Source: Linnemannia hyalina (Eukaryota > Mortierellomycota > Mortierellomycetes > Mortierellales > Mortierellaceae). Taken from it: DNA of 64,000 nucleotides. The DNA is taken from NCBI GenBank assembly GCA_019671135.1, contig JAHRHY010000011.1, positions 620,001-684,000 of the forward strand. The letters run 5' to 3'. Shown piece after piece: positions 1 to 11,901 of the stretch. The position numbers and the translations under genes are program-made. Each line of letters starts with the position of its first letter. Position 1 is the first letter of the stretch. The notes beneath the pieces are model-generated. The model was not told the origin of the DNA and searched no databases. It saw only the letters and a list, made by a program, of their open reading frames with translations.

Positions 1-47
1 TGACTGACAATTATTGATTTAATATATGATCACAATGTGATGTTTAG

Positions 48-390
<343 letters not shown>

Positions 391-854
391 ACACAATAAC
401 ACGACGATTCGCCATACCTATATACAAGTTTTAGCAGCAACCCCCCTCTCCCCCCCTTTCCCCTATCTTTTCCATTTCTTCTTCTCTCTACTCCAACGAA
501 CACCACCAAACAATAGAATATTTTCACTTTATTCATGTGTTTATCGGAATCTATGTCTAGTTTTGTTGGTATGTGTCATTTTTTTAATCGAGTGGATCTG
601 AAAGCTATTAAGCGTAAGTGGAGGGGGGAGATAAAAGTCTATGGGTACAGGGTACAAGGTGCATTTGTGCGGTCGGGGGAGAGAAAAGGTAGTGTTGTCT
701 ATGTGAGTTGAGTGTATCTATTGACATGCTGGGGAGTTGACAAAAAATGCAATGCTAAATAAATGGGATAAGGAAGGGAAATAGGTAAAGGGAGTAAAGT
801 CATCAGAGTATGAATGCCAAAAAAAAAGGGAGGGGGGGGAGAGGGCGCCCAGGC
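391..854. other. Intergenic, convergent 3' ends
   Basis: 464 bases between two converging genes. They hold T-rich and pyrimidine-rich sequence, and an AATAAA on the plus strand at 758-763 that could serve the complex I gene. I see no convincing coding or RNA gene here. Confidence 0.6.
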
Positions 855-2524
855 TTAGTAAAGGGCTTCGTTGCTGGCGGTAGAGGGGAGAGGGAGAGAG
901 AGCGACCTCATGTCGTCGGAATCATGGATGATGCTGACCGATCGGACAAAGTCAAAGATCACAAAGTTAAGAGCGCCTCCAGGAACCGCCAAGATGGCTC
1001 TGGGCTTAGTGCCCGAGAAGAACTTCATGAACCCTTCCTTCTTCCAGATCTCCATAAAGACGTCTATCCATTTAAGTGACGGCAGGGGTAACTTGACGCC
1101 GGTGCCATTGGTGGGCTGAAGTCGCTGCTCGGTTTGGATACGGGTTTTGACCATGTCGCTCGGGGACGAGATCATGACTCCTGCAAGTGAGGCGCAACAT
1201 CCTGCGAGGGCTGAGATGATCAATTGATGGAGCTCTGGTGGAGGGAAGGGCGTCTCCTTGTCCTTATTGAAATCCATGGTCCGCATATAGTTGATCCCGT
1301 CCTTGACCCAGACCCTGGAGTATTCATATGCAGGGAAGTAGGCCGCAAAGAAGGGGATTGTCGACATCAGTGTTGCACAATATCCCCGGAATAAAAACCG
1401 GAACCCTTCCTGTTTGAACTGTAGCTTGAGTGATTCAGAGATGGGCATGGGTTGTGGTGGTTGGAGAGGTTCAAAGGACCCTGCGACGTAGATGGGGAGT
1501 TTTGATTTGACTGCTGTTGAAGAGGGTGAGGGTGTTGTGGGTGTTAATGGTGGTGCCACCGATGCGGCTGTTGTTGGTAGTGCTGCTGCGCTGGCTAAGC
1601 TGCCGTCGGCTCCAGCCTTGGCAATTGTGATCTGTTGGGAGACCTAGAGAAAGATTGCATCGGTTGAAAGTAGAGTGCATATAAAATTAGCAAAGCAATT
1701 GAGATAAAAATATGAAAATATGTATCGATGATGACACGAGGACTCTGAGTTTTCCCACCCGAGCAAAGGAAGAGAAGGAAGAATTAAAATATGCGCAGGC
1801 TTTTGAGGCACGGGCATTCATTGCGGCTAAGCTGTTCCCTCCCTTTCGTAATTGCCAAAATGGTTGGTAATATGTTGTGTCCTCTCCCCTCTCTCCTTCC
1901 CTCCTTCCGCATTCGTCCTTCCGTTGCGAAAGATGTATCTTAGCAGCAACACCCAAGAAGAAAAGAAACGGGATGATCAAAGGAACCCTAAAAAAATGCC
2001 CTCTTGACCCTGCCTCGTTCCGTTTCTGAGCAATTGAAAGCATCCAAAGAGTCATAATAGAAACATATCTCCCCCCTCATTCTCCCAGCCCGTGCATTGC
2101 CCTGTTTCTTATTTACCATGTCAAAAGGTACTACAAAGAAAGTAGTGATCACGGCGGAGAAAGTGCCAAGGACTCCACTCAGGACACTGGGGCTCTTCAG
2201 AACCTCAATCTCAAAGTAGTCGTTCTCCTTGGTCTTCTGTGACAAAAAGTCGTACGTCGCAAACTGAAGGATCTTTGTCGTAGTGAGACCGAGACTGAAA
2301 ACGGTGGCACCGGCAAAGAGGGCTCGAGTTCCGTTTTTTTGTTGGACGTCCCTGATGACTTTAAAGATGGAGGACGAGACCGGAACGGAGGACTTGCGTT
2401 GCTGGAGGAGACGGACGGTCCTCATGGGGTACATGAGCAGGATGGGAGGGACATTGAGAATTGTGCCGTAGAAGTAGTACTTTTGGAAGTCGATTTTTGA
2501 CCTGTTAAGGTCTGCTGGTGGCAT
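855..2524 (-). CDS. Mitochondrial carrier protein, SLC25A44-like
   Basis: Six-span inner-membrane transporter of the SLC25 family, about 398 residues. Exons on the minus strand: 2524-2117 and 1643-855, joined in phase 0 across a 473-base GT-AG intron. The three carrier repeats are visible through their signatures: PMRTVR (33-38, degenerate), PFDMVSQQ (133-140) and PSDMVKTR (297-304). The lack of an acidic residue in the first signature, the opening KIDFQKYYFYG and the PFDMVSQQ segment resemble the SLC25A44 branched-chain amino-acid carrier subgroup. A Pro/Thr/Ser-rich loop of about 40 residues sits after the second signature. The frame stays open upstream to 2806, but that stretch is pyrimidine-rich and reads like 5' UTR, so the ATG at 2524 was chosen. 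Carrier family is secure; the substrate is inferred. Confidence 0.88.
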
Positions 2525-3063
2525 GGTTGTTGTGATGAGTTTTGTTGGAAGTTGGTCGTTGGAGTCGGAGCGAAGGTGAGGAAGGAGAGTGTTGTGTGCT
2601 GTTCGTTGATGCTGTTGGGAGGGAATGGGCCGGGAAGTGAAGGCGGTCAGGAGTGGTGGTCCTACAAGTTGTATAAGTGAGATGTGTGAAGAAGCGGAGA
2701 GAAGAGAGAGGGAAAGGAAAGGGAATGCAACGAAGAAGAAGGTGTTGATCGGGTGCGAAGTAGGAAACGTCCACCTCTCAAGGCAGGGCAGGGTGTGAGG
2801 CTCCACTTTCTACACTCATACAATGATAAAACGACTCTGATCAATTCAATTCAGGAACGAGGAGCACCCCTTAAAGTTCAATGGCGCCTGTCGTTCTTCA
2901 CACTCAGAAGGCTGTCTCTCTTACTTCCTCTTCGCGTTCGCCTCTTTCTTAATCTTTGCATGCAACACGCCCAGCTAAACCTAGTCCAACGCCATCATCT
3001 TTCAACTCCTCATCCTTAAAAGAGCACGACATCAAGGAACACTCGGACACACGGACACACAAC
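2525..3063. promoter_or_regulatory. Divergent promoter region, carrier / COG3
   Basis: 539 bases between two divergent start codons. The part next to COG3 is rich in CT and CA as in many fungal 5' leaders. There is no clear TATA box and no further gene. Confidence 0.5.
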
Positions 3064-6000
3064 ATGGCATCTACAGTCCGACAGACCCACCATCGCATCC
3101 TTGACTGGGATGCGATAGCACCCCTCACAGAGTTGCAACGACAAGGCGTGCAAGAGCTCAAGGACGCCTGCTCAGAACTGCCCCTCCCTGCGAATGCAAG
3201 TAGATATACATACCTCTGCAGTTGCGTATATGCTCCATTCTTCTAAAGCGACAGCAATCGAAAGGGAATCAACTCATTCTTGCTGACATTCTTTCTTTGT
3301 CTCCATGAATAGTTGGCTGCCGAGGCTGGAGCCTTCGCGCTCGGAAGGAATAGCGCTTCATCAACAGACTTGTCCTCGCTAGCCAACGCTACTCCTACAG
3401 GAACCAAACAGTCAGTACTTCTCTCAGCACCTTCACCTTCACAGCTTTCAAATCTCCTTTCACCCCGATCATATACTGGCAAGGAAGCTGGCACCCTCCC
3501 CAGGTCGAGACTTGGAAGTGTCGCCAACATTGAGGGCATCCAAGTAGACGACCAGGATGCAGAGCAAATGGCACCTATCGAAACGACTCAGCAGTTCTTG
3601 GATTGGTTCTCGGGAATTGAAGGAAAGATGGAACGGGACCAGGAAGACGTTTACAGGTATGCTTGCTGTTGCAACACCTCTTTTAATTCCCAGGGTAATG
3701 CACGTGCGTGTACCAACTGCCCATTGTACCAATTCAACTTTGTCTAGAAACTACCTGGCCGTTGTGGTAATGTACAAGGAGGCGTGTCAGGGATTCTTGA
3801 CGCAGATCGACGAGACTTCGGAGTGCTTCAAGAGCCTGGAAGGTCATTATGAGTTCGTAGAGGAAAAGACAAGGGCCCTTCAGCTGGCGTGTGAAAAATT
3901 GCTTCAGGAGCAGGTATGGAAACAAACGCTCTATGATGACATGGCTGCAACACAAGGATTCTGGGTTAGCCATGTATTAACAGAATGCTCTTTGCCTTGC
4001 TCAAACGTTATAGACCAATCTTCAAACGCTTGCGGATCTAATGGCGTCCAAGCTTTCATATTTTCATCAGTTGGAGGCAGTTACAAAGTTGTTCAATGCA
4101 CCAGGCGACGACGTCTGCCTGCGCCCAGAGTTTGCACCAATGTTGAACAAGTTGGACGAGTGCCTGGACTATGTTGAACAAAACGTAAGCTGGAACATCT
4201 ATACGGACAAAACTACTCAAGGGAGAACTACAGATCTTCAGGACATGAACTGACTAACCGTTCATCGACGAACTTTTACATGTCAACTATAGCTCAAGTA
4301 CAAGGACTCGGAGTTATATCAGATGAGGTTTCGGCAATGTATGACTCGTGGAATGACGCTGATCAAGATGCACCTTATCACGAAGTTGCGTGCCCTAAGC
4401 GCCGAAGTCATGTCCAAGAAGCCCGTACTTGCAAAAGGAGAATCGATAAAACCAGCAATGGCCACAGCCCTGTTCTACGTCAAATTCAGGACTATCGCAC
4501 CACCCTTGCGTTCATTGGTCGCCGAACTCGAAAAGAGATGTGTCTCGCACAGGGAGTAAGTTTATTCGTCAAAGATGCCACCACGGAATGCCAGAAGCAA
4601 CGTAGAATGGACGGCAATCGTTTCTAACCCTATTGCGCATTATTTTTTTGACCAACAGGTACAACTCTTTGTTGAACGACTGCTACAACTGCTATTTCTC
4701 TGTTCGTCAACAACACCTTGCCCCAATGATTGTCTCAAAGATTCAGGAGATGGGACCAAGCCAACAGGACAAGCTGAAGTTTGTATGTTCTGGAACCAAT
4801 ATGGAATCTAAAGACAGTGCCATTTGATCGATGCGGGTGAAATTGAAGCTGACAACAAAGCTCTTTACGTTTTGTTAGGCTCGGAGCGGACTTGCATACT
4901 TGACATCTGTCTGCATGGAAGAGTACTCGCTCTTTTACAACTTCTTCAACACTGGCGAAAGCGAGCTCTAGTAAGTACCTGGCTTGCAAGTTAGATCTTT
5001 GTCAAAGTAGGCGAGACAGTAGTTGACGATGACCTAGAACTAACAATAACATACCATCATATTGCATAGTGGGTACTTAGACACGCTTATTGGATATCTT
5101 TACGACTACCTGCGCCCCAGGATCATCCACGAGAACAAGATCGATATTCTTTCAGAGCTTTGCGTTGTCATGAACATCCAACAGTCTGACATCCCTAGTA
5201 TGTTCTCGTCCGTCGTTGCAGTCTCGAAAGCGAACGAGCACGACTGGATCGCAAGTGTGTACTGACCCGTGTAACTGCTTTTCCTGTGATAAAAATAGTC
5301 GACGAAAACTCTCGCCTTGCGTTCGGATACTTGATCCGCAATATGCTCCAGGATGCCCAACATCGCCTCGTCTACAGGGCGCAGGCGTTCATTCGAGCTG
5401 AGATTCAAAATTTCAAGCCAACTCCCAACATATTGGACTACCCTGCACGTCTCAAAGGTAACCTTTTGACCACTCTGAATGCAATTGCGAGTCATCTTCA
5501 TTCTAGTTTTACCAGTACTGACGCGAATTTCGAATTGGCATTTTGCAGCTGCACCACCACTTCCACCAGGCTCAGAAACACCCACGAGGATTGCATCTTC
5601 ACCACACGCTCATAGACCCTCAGACGTCGAGAGCATTGCCGAGTCTATATCAGAGGTTTCCTCACCCACCCCATCCTTGGCTGGAAGCTTCACCGGCGGT
5701 TACTTTTCCTCACCCACACTTCAACAGTTCAACGAATCGGCAGAGATGTATCAAGGATGGTATCCTACTTTGCAAAGGACACTTTGGCTTCTAACCAAGA
5801 TTTACAAATGTGTCGATCAGTCCATCTTCGACGACCTCTCTCAGGAAGTTCTTTCCACGTGCCTAGCCTCCCTCACCCAGGCCTCTGCGACCATCAAGGA
5901 GACCAAGGAAGTTGTGGACGGACACTTGTTCTTGATCAAACATCTTCTCATCCTCAAGGAACAGATCGCGCCCTTTGAGGGCAACTTTGTGCATTCGAGC

Positions 6001-6801
6001 AAGGAGGTTGACTTTTCGAGGATGACAGACGCCATCACCACCCTATTCCGCGATCGAACCAACCTGCTTAGTTTCGGATCCTGGTTCGGTGCTGTTTCAC
6101 AGACGATTACGCCTACGTTGATCGACAGTCACTTGGACGCACGACAGGAGATTGACCGAGACTTGAAGTTGGTTTGTGAGACGTTTATCTTGGAGATGGG
6201 CAAGGCCGCAGTGCACTCGTTGACAGAGTTCATGAACAAGGTTGCTGGGTTCAGGATCCGTGCCGATGTTGAGGCAGCTCAGAGGGAACGGGACCCTTCG
6301 GCTGGAGCAGGCATCATGAGGAGACCCCCGATGTTGCTGAAGGACAAGCCGTTTGCGAGACCTGAGGAGCTGCAGAGGATCATGGTTGCTTTCAAGGACA
6401 GTGTGCCTCCATGGATTCAATGGACTGTCAGGAAGCTGTCGACCTACTTGAATGACCCTAACACCGAGATGATTTTGATGCGTCCTATCCAGGTGAGTCT
6501 GCCGTCCTTATGCAGTTGAAGAGATATCTTTATAATTTATGGAGATTATTAACATCGCGTTGTGTTTGCTCTCAAAATTATGTAGTCGTTCATTATCGAG
6601 TCGTACCAATCGTTCTATGACACGATCCTGTACGAGTACGATCCAGCATTGACGTTGAAGGCATCGCAGGCGGGACACCGCAAGATCCAGCATGCAGGCA
6701 TGAAGGACTTGGACCCCGTTGAGAACATTGTCAGTTGGGTCAGCGGCCTTGTTCGCTCCGAGCTCAAGAAGAACAACCCCGATTTTGTCATCGACGCCTA
6801 G
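3064..6801 (+). CDS. COG3: Conserved oligomeric Golgi complex subunit 3 (Sec34)
   Basis: Vesicle-tethering subunit of lobe A of the COG complex, acting in retrograde traffic within the Golgi. The model is 912 residues from 11 exons: 3064-3195, 3313-3656, 3748-3913, 4014-4184, 4293-4555, 4659-4782, 4879-4970, 5070-5197, 5299-5457, 5549-6492, 6586-6801. All junctions keep phase. The first intron uses a GC donor (GCAAGT), because no GT donor there gives an open frame. The Sec34-like N-terminal region spans the segment from ETTQQFLDWFSGIEGKM to the QLEAVTKLFNAPG block. It includes the helical EEKTRALQLACEKLLQEQ and is followed by the long helical C-terminal half ending VIDA. A Ser/Pro-rich linker opens exon 10. 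The length is close to animal COG3. Identification rests on the overall Sec34 pattern. Confidence 0.88.
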
Positions 6802-7000
6802 AGAGATAGCCCTCGTTCATAGCCAATGAAATCATTTAGACGCACGTGATCTAACTCTAGCCTCCATTAGCCCAAGGCCGCTCTTTTCCCCTTGTCTTCC
6901 CTTTTCCCCTTAGTCAACTTTGCTTTCTCTTATCTTGCACATACCCCTTCCACGGCCATTACACACTTCAACCCCTGTCAGCAGCTGTCATCTCATAAAC

Positions 7001-10000
7001 ATGGACAGCGTTGCTGAGACTGGATGGCTGAAGCCTGCAGAGGCTGACCCTTCAATGGAAGACTTGATGGACAACAGCCAGGTTTCTGACTTTTCAAGCA
7101 GTCTCCTTGCATCCTCCATGGCAGCAACAGATGGCATGGATGACCAGGACTACGACACCTTGGAGAACCTTGACAATACCAGAGACCCCTTTACCCCCAA
7201 CAACCCTACTGGTAACACCGAGGGACATTCTATTGATGTAGAAGGCTGCCCTCATCGCAGCTTACGACCTTTATCGTCCCTTTCCCCCTCTTCCTCCTCT
7301 TCCTCTTCTACGACTTCTCAGCAACATTCCTTCACACCTGCAACATCGACGTCGACGGGGACACCCTTACAGCGACCATTCCCGACTGGAACCAACAATG
7401 CCAACAATGCTAATGGTAACGGGAACGGAGGCATTAGGCCGTGGATCCTGATATTGGTCTTCTCGGTCTTTCAGTTTCTCATAACATCACCCTCGCCCTC
7501 GAACGGCGTCAATGCCTCATCACACCAAGCAGGTTCCAATGCAGCAGCGGCAGGATCGAGCAACGGCGGGAGCGGCAATAGTGCCCAGGGAGGGCAGCGA
7601 GCAGGTGGCAGTGCAGGACTTTACAATCAACAATACTTTCGCCAGCTGCCCCCCATAACCGATCCATCACAGGGACCAGGCAAAATCGTTACTGAGCGTA
7701 TGACCGAGACTCGGAGACTGGCGCTCCGTGAGGACTCTAAAGAGATGTTTATGCACGGATACCACGGCTACCTCAACTTTGCGTTTCCCAAGGATGAGCT
7801 CAACCCCGTGGCATGTATCGGTCGGGGGCCAGACAAGCGGAACCCCAAGAATATCCATGTCAATGATGTTCTGGGCGATTTCTCGTTGACGCTGATCGAT
7901 GCTCTTGATACTCTGGCGGCGATGCGGGAACCGGAGATGTTTCGACAAGCGATCGAGATGGTGAAGCGGCATGTGGGGAACTTCAACATTGACAGTCGAG
8001 TGCAGGTGTTTGAGGTCAACATCCGAGTCTTGGGCGCTCTGCTGTCGGGTCATTTATATGCTTCTGATCCGGCGTTCAAGAGTCAGGTCAAGGGTTATAA
8101 GGGCGAGCTGTTGGTGATGGCTGAGGACTTGGGCAAGCGGTTGATGAAAGCCTTTGAGAACTCACCGACGGGGATTCCTTATGCCAGAGTAAACTTGCGG
8201 AAAGGCGTCCTGCGTGGGGAGACAGGCGAGACATGCGTAGCAGGTGCAGGAAGTTTACTACTGGAATTCGGAGTCTTGAGTCGACTTACCGGCGATGGCT
8301 CGTATGAGGTACGAAGGGGGAAACGCTTAGCACCAAAACCTGTGTTTTGTTGTCAGTGCATGATTGGAAATCAAAAAATGCATTAGGCTGGTTTTTTTAT
8401 GGCAGACTGACCGCTAACATTCTATTTCTTGATTATTTTTTTAGGCGGCGGCAAAGAAGGCACTTATGGAGCTGTGGAAGAGGAGATCCAAGATTGGCTT
8501 GATGGGCAACACAATCGATATGACGACTGGGAACTGGATGTCGATGATGACAGGAATCGGTGCTGGCACGGATTCCTATTATGAGTACCTCCTCAAGTCG
8601 TATGTTCTCTTTGGAGATGACGAGTATCTGGACATGTATGAGACCGCCCAGGAGTCGATCCGGAGGAACTTGTTGCATGATTCCAAATACTTTTATAAAC
8701 ATGTGCATCTGGAGGATGGAAGTCTCATGGCAACTTGGGTCGACAGTCTCTCGGCTTTTATGCCTGGAGTTCAGGTATCGTCCTTGTTTTTCTCGGTTTG
8801 TCCTTTTTGGCCCATAACATTGTGCCATGGCCTGTCTGTGAATCTTAACAGAGATTTTGTTATCGTGTTGTTTATAGGTGGTGGGAGGCGATCTGGAAAG
8901 CGCTATCAAGAACCATTTGTACTATTATAACATCTGGCGCAAGTATCAGGCGATCCCTGAGCGATTCAACTTTGTCTCTCAAAGCGTTGATATTGCCAAC
9001 TATCCCTTGCGCCCAGAGTTTATCGAGTCCAACTACTTTCTCTACCGAGTAAGTTATTCGTCGAGTGTGCTTGTTTACTGCTCTAGATACATATGACGAT
9101 TTTATTCGATAGTCTAACAAATGCATCCGCTTTTAATTTCATAGGCGACCAAAGACCCGTTCTACTTGCAGGTCGGCGAGATGATTCTGCGGGACCTTCA
9201 GGAGCTGACAAAGACAAAGTGCGGTTGGGCATCTCTCAAGAGCGTCGTCGACAGGAAGCTGGAAGACAGGATGGAGAGTTTTGCACTCTCAGAGACGTTC
9301 AAGTACCTATTCCTGCTCTTTGACGAGGAGAATATATTGCATCAGGAACTCAAGGATTCCAACTTTGTGTTCACGACTGAAGGACACGTCCTGGCGCTGG
9401 CGAACAAGTACTTGGATCTGTCGAGGAAAAACAGTACCGCCACCGTCACCGATGCGGGCGAGCATATTCATAACATTGGACATGATGACGATTGGTCGGC
9501 GGCGCGGCACGAGTACCCAAAGCACCAACCACAACAGCAAGTCATGGACAGCCGCCACCACCATAATTCAAAGCATCACCGGAACCAAGGTGGAAAGAAG
9601 GCGCGACGGTGGCCCATGTGCCAGGCGTACAAGGCACCAGAGACGTTCTTGAAGAGTATACCCTACCGACCGGACGCGGATTTTGCGAGACAGATGGTTG
9701 GTAACCGCGAAGACCCTCGAGATCTGGTGGAGCTGGACCCCAAAGGATACTGCGAGAGGCCGACATTGGAGATGGAGAGGGTCGTTGTGGAGTTTTCTGG
9801 ACCGCCAAGGAAGACTGTCTATCGTGATGACCCTTCTACTACTGGATCTTCGGCGTCGGCGTCGGCGTCGTCGTCTTCGTCATCGACATCATCATCAGGC
9901 GCTCGTGGTGCTAGAGGTGAATCTGCGGAGGCTCAGAAGTTGAAGGAATTGATGGTGATTCCAGTCAAGAAGGGCGTGTTTGTGAATCGGATCGTGGGTG

Positions 10001-11171
10001 TCAAGATGCAGCTGCAGTATGATGAGACCTACAATGGATATCGTGCCGTCAAAGGTAAACCTTCATTTTCGTTGCTATGGTCTTCATGCTGCCTTGCTTT
10101 TTTGACGCGTAGAATATTGAATTACTGTGTTCTGAATTTATTTATTTTTTTGCCTGTTGTCCATTTGAAACAGTGGGAAGCCACCCGTTGAGCCTGAACT
10201 GCAACATATACGTTGACCATTCATCCATGCAGCCCCTCTGGGATTCGTACCAGCGCGCTCAGGACGCCCATCTCAGGGTCCAAAAGACCACCACTACTAC
10301 AACAACCACATCCACAACAGGAACAACGGCGAACTCTGTCAATACTGCAAAGGTGGAAAAGGACTTTTTGGTCACCCCCGCAGATTTTGGGTACTGGCGT
10401 CCGAGTGTTGTCGACTACCGTGCCGACTCTACAGTTCCCCAAACCACCTACGAGACCATCCTCGTCGACCCCGACCTCATCACCAATACTCAGCATTCTC
10501 AACCATCTTCAGCAACACCGGGACTGGTCCGCATCAAGGAGAACGAAAAAGGATGCCGCCCCTTCACAACCTCCCATTCTACACAGATCCGGGATAACAT
10601 CTTGGTTGTCGACAGAGGAGGATGTCTCTTCATCCTGAAGGCGTTCTATGCCCAGGCCGCTGGAGCACAGGGGATTGTGGTGATTAATTGGGATGATACG
10701 TCGTTTGCGATGACGGGGCCTAGTGCTGATGAAGTCGCTGCTACCACTGCCACACCTACTACTACAGAAGCGGGCTCAGCGGAGGCGAAGAAGGGGGCGA
10801 CGCCGCAGATGGGTGAGGGGATCCCGGAGGACGCGATTGATATCCATTCGGTGATGATCAGTCGTTCTGAGGGATTAGTGTTGTTGGATTGGATCCGTGA
10901 AGCCGCCGAGGCCGAGACGCAGTCCAAGGACACTGATGCCGACGCGACCGACTCTTCTTCCTCTTCTTCTTCTTCTTCATCCAACGCCTCAGGATCAGGA
11001 ACCGAAGGAACCACCACAACTACTACCACAATGAAGTTTACAGGACTGGTGGCGCGATTCGTACAGCGGAAACTGACAAAGGAGCAACTTGCCAATGCGC
11101 GGTTATCGTATAATAGTCTTCCGATTGTCAACATTCATTCCATCTCTGTCCCTATAGCCACCTTTGGATAG
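7001..11171 (+). CDS. EDEM-type GH47 alpha-mannosidase-like protein with C-terminal PA domain
   Basis: Probable ER lectin/mannosidase that trims N-glycans of misfolded glycoproteins for ER-associated degradation. Exons: 7001-8308, 8445-8774, 8878-9048, 9145-10054, 10174-11171; 1238 residues. One hydrophobic segment at about 147-165 (WILILVFSVFQFLI) follows a Ser/Thr/Asn-rich head and suggests a type II anchor. The GH47 domain runs from about 244 (DSKEMFMHGYHGYLNFAFP) through GDFSLTLIDALDTL, TGIGAGTDSYYEYLLKSY and TTEGHVLAL. The C-terminal part (about 1040-1120, NILVVDRGGCLF and AGAQGIVVINWDD) is a protease-associated domain, as in EDEM3 and fungal Mnl1-like proteins. Poly-Ser and poly-Thr inserts interrupt the tail. 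A start at 6920 in the same frame is possible but less likely. Confidence 0.9.
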
Positions 11172-11901
11172 TGGGGAATACAATTACAAGTGCTCTTGTT
11201 TGGTTCTGAGTTTTTATTTCAAAGGGTATTCTTGTTTCGAATTTCTGGTATTTTTCTGAGGTGGCATGATTTTCAAAGCAAAAGAAGCAAGGGGAAGAAG
11301 GTGAGATAATGTACAATGTAGATATGGTAAATGCCAAGACTCAAGTCACTTTAGATGAAAAGAAAAAAAGGAAGAAAAAAAACGGGCTGAGACAGAGTAG
11401 CACGCTATGCACAGTGGAAGAAGCGCTCCTGGACGAGGGACGAGGATCCTGTCACGTTGGAGTACGATACCCCCCCCCCCCCTTCGCTGGAAGAGCTGCT
11501 GACTGACATTATTGTCCCTGTGTGATGACATTATTGTCCCTGTGTGAGCCTGCAGAAAAAATAAAACATCAAATAATGTCGCGTTTGGTATTGTCCGCAT
11601 GCACATGGTTTGTGAACGAACAAGAAACGAGACAATAGGGCATTGCTGGCAAGAACAAAAAGGTGAGGAGGGAAGTGAGCGAAGCGAAGTGAAAAAGGCC
11701 TGATAAAAACAAACTCGCCAAGGCTTTGTATTCACACAGCGCACAAGACACTCTACCAGCGCATTACATATTCTATTCCTCAAGGAAATAAACTCTTTTA
11801 TTTAAAAGAAGGGCCATTGTCGGATAAAACAATTGCGAGCGCCTATCATTCCAGACAAGCCATTAAACACTTCGCCCGTTCAATGGTGGCGTATTCGGAA
11901 C
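11172..11901. other. Intergenic, convergent 3' ends with a 22-base tandem duplication
   Basis: This stretch separates two converging genes. It contains a run of C (about 11470-11482) and two adjacent copies of a 22-base unit at 11505-11548. No coding gene is convincing. Confidence 0.6.

Noticed and set aside
1988..2806. Longer N-terminus of the carrier starting at 2806
   Set aside because: The added residues are low complexity and do not resemble a carrier or a presequence; the ATG at 2524 fits the family start.
11846..11901. Extension of the unknown large protein to a stop at 11846
   Set aside because: It requires reading through a good GT-AG intron; kept only as an alternative isoform in the findings.
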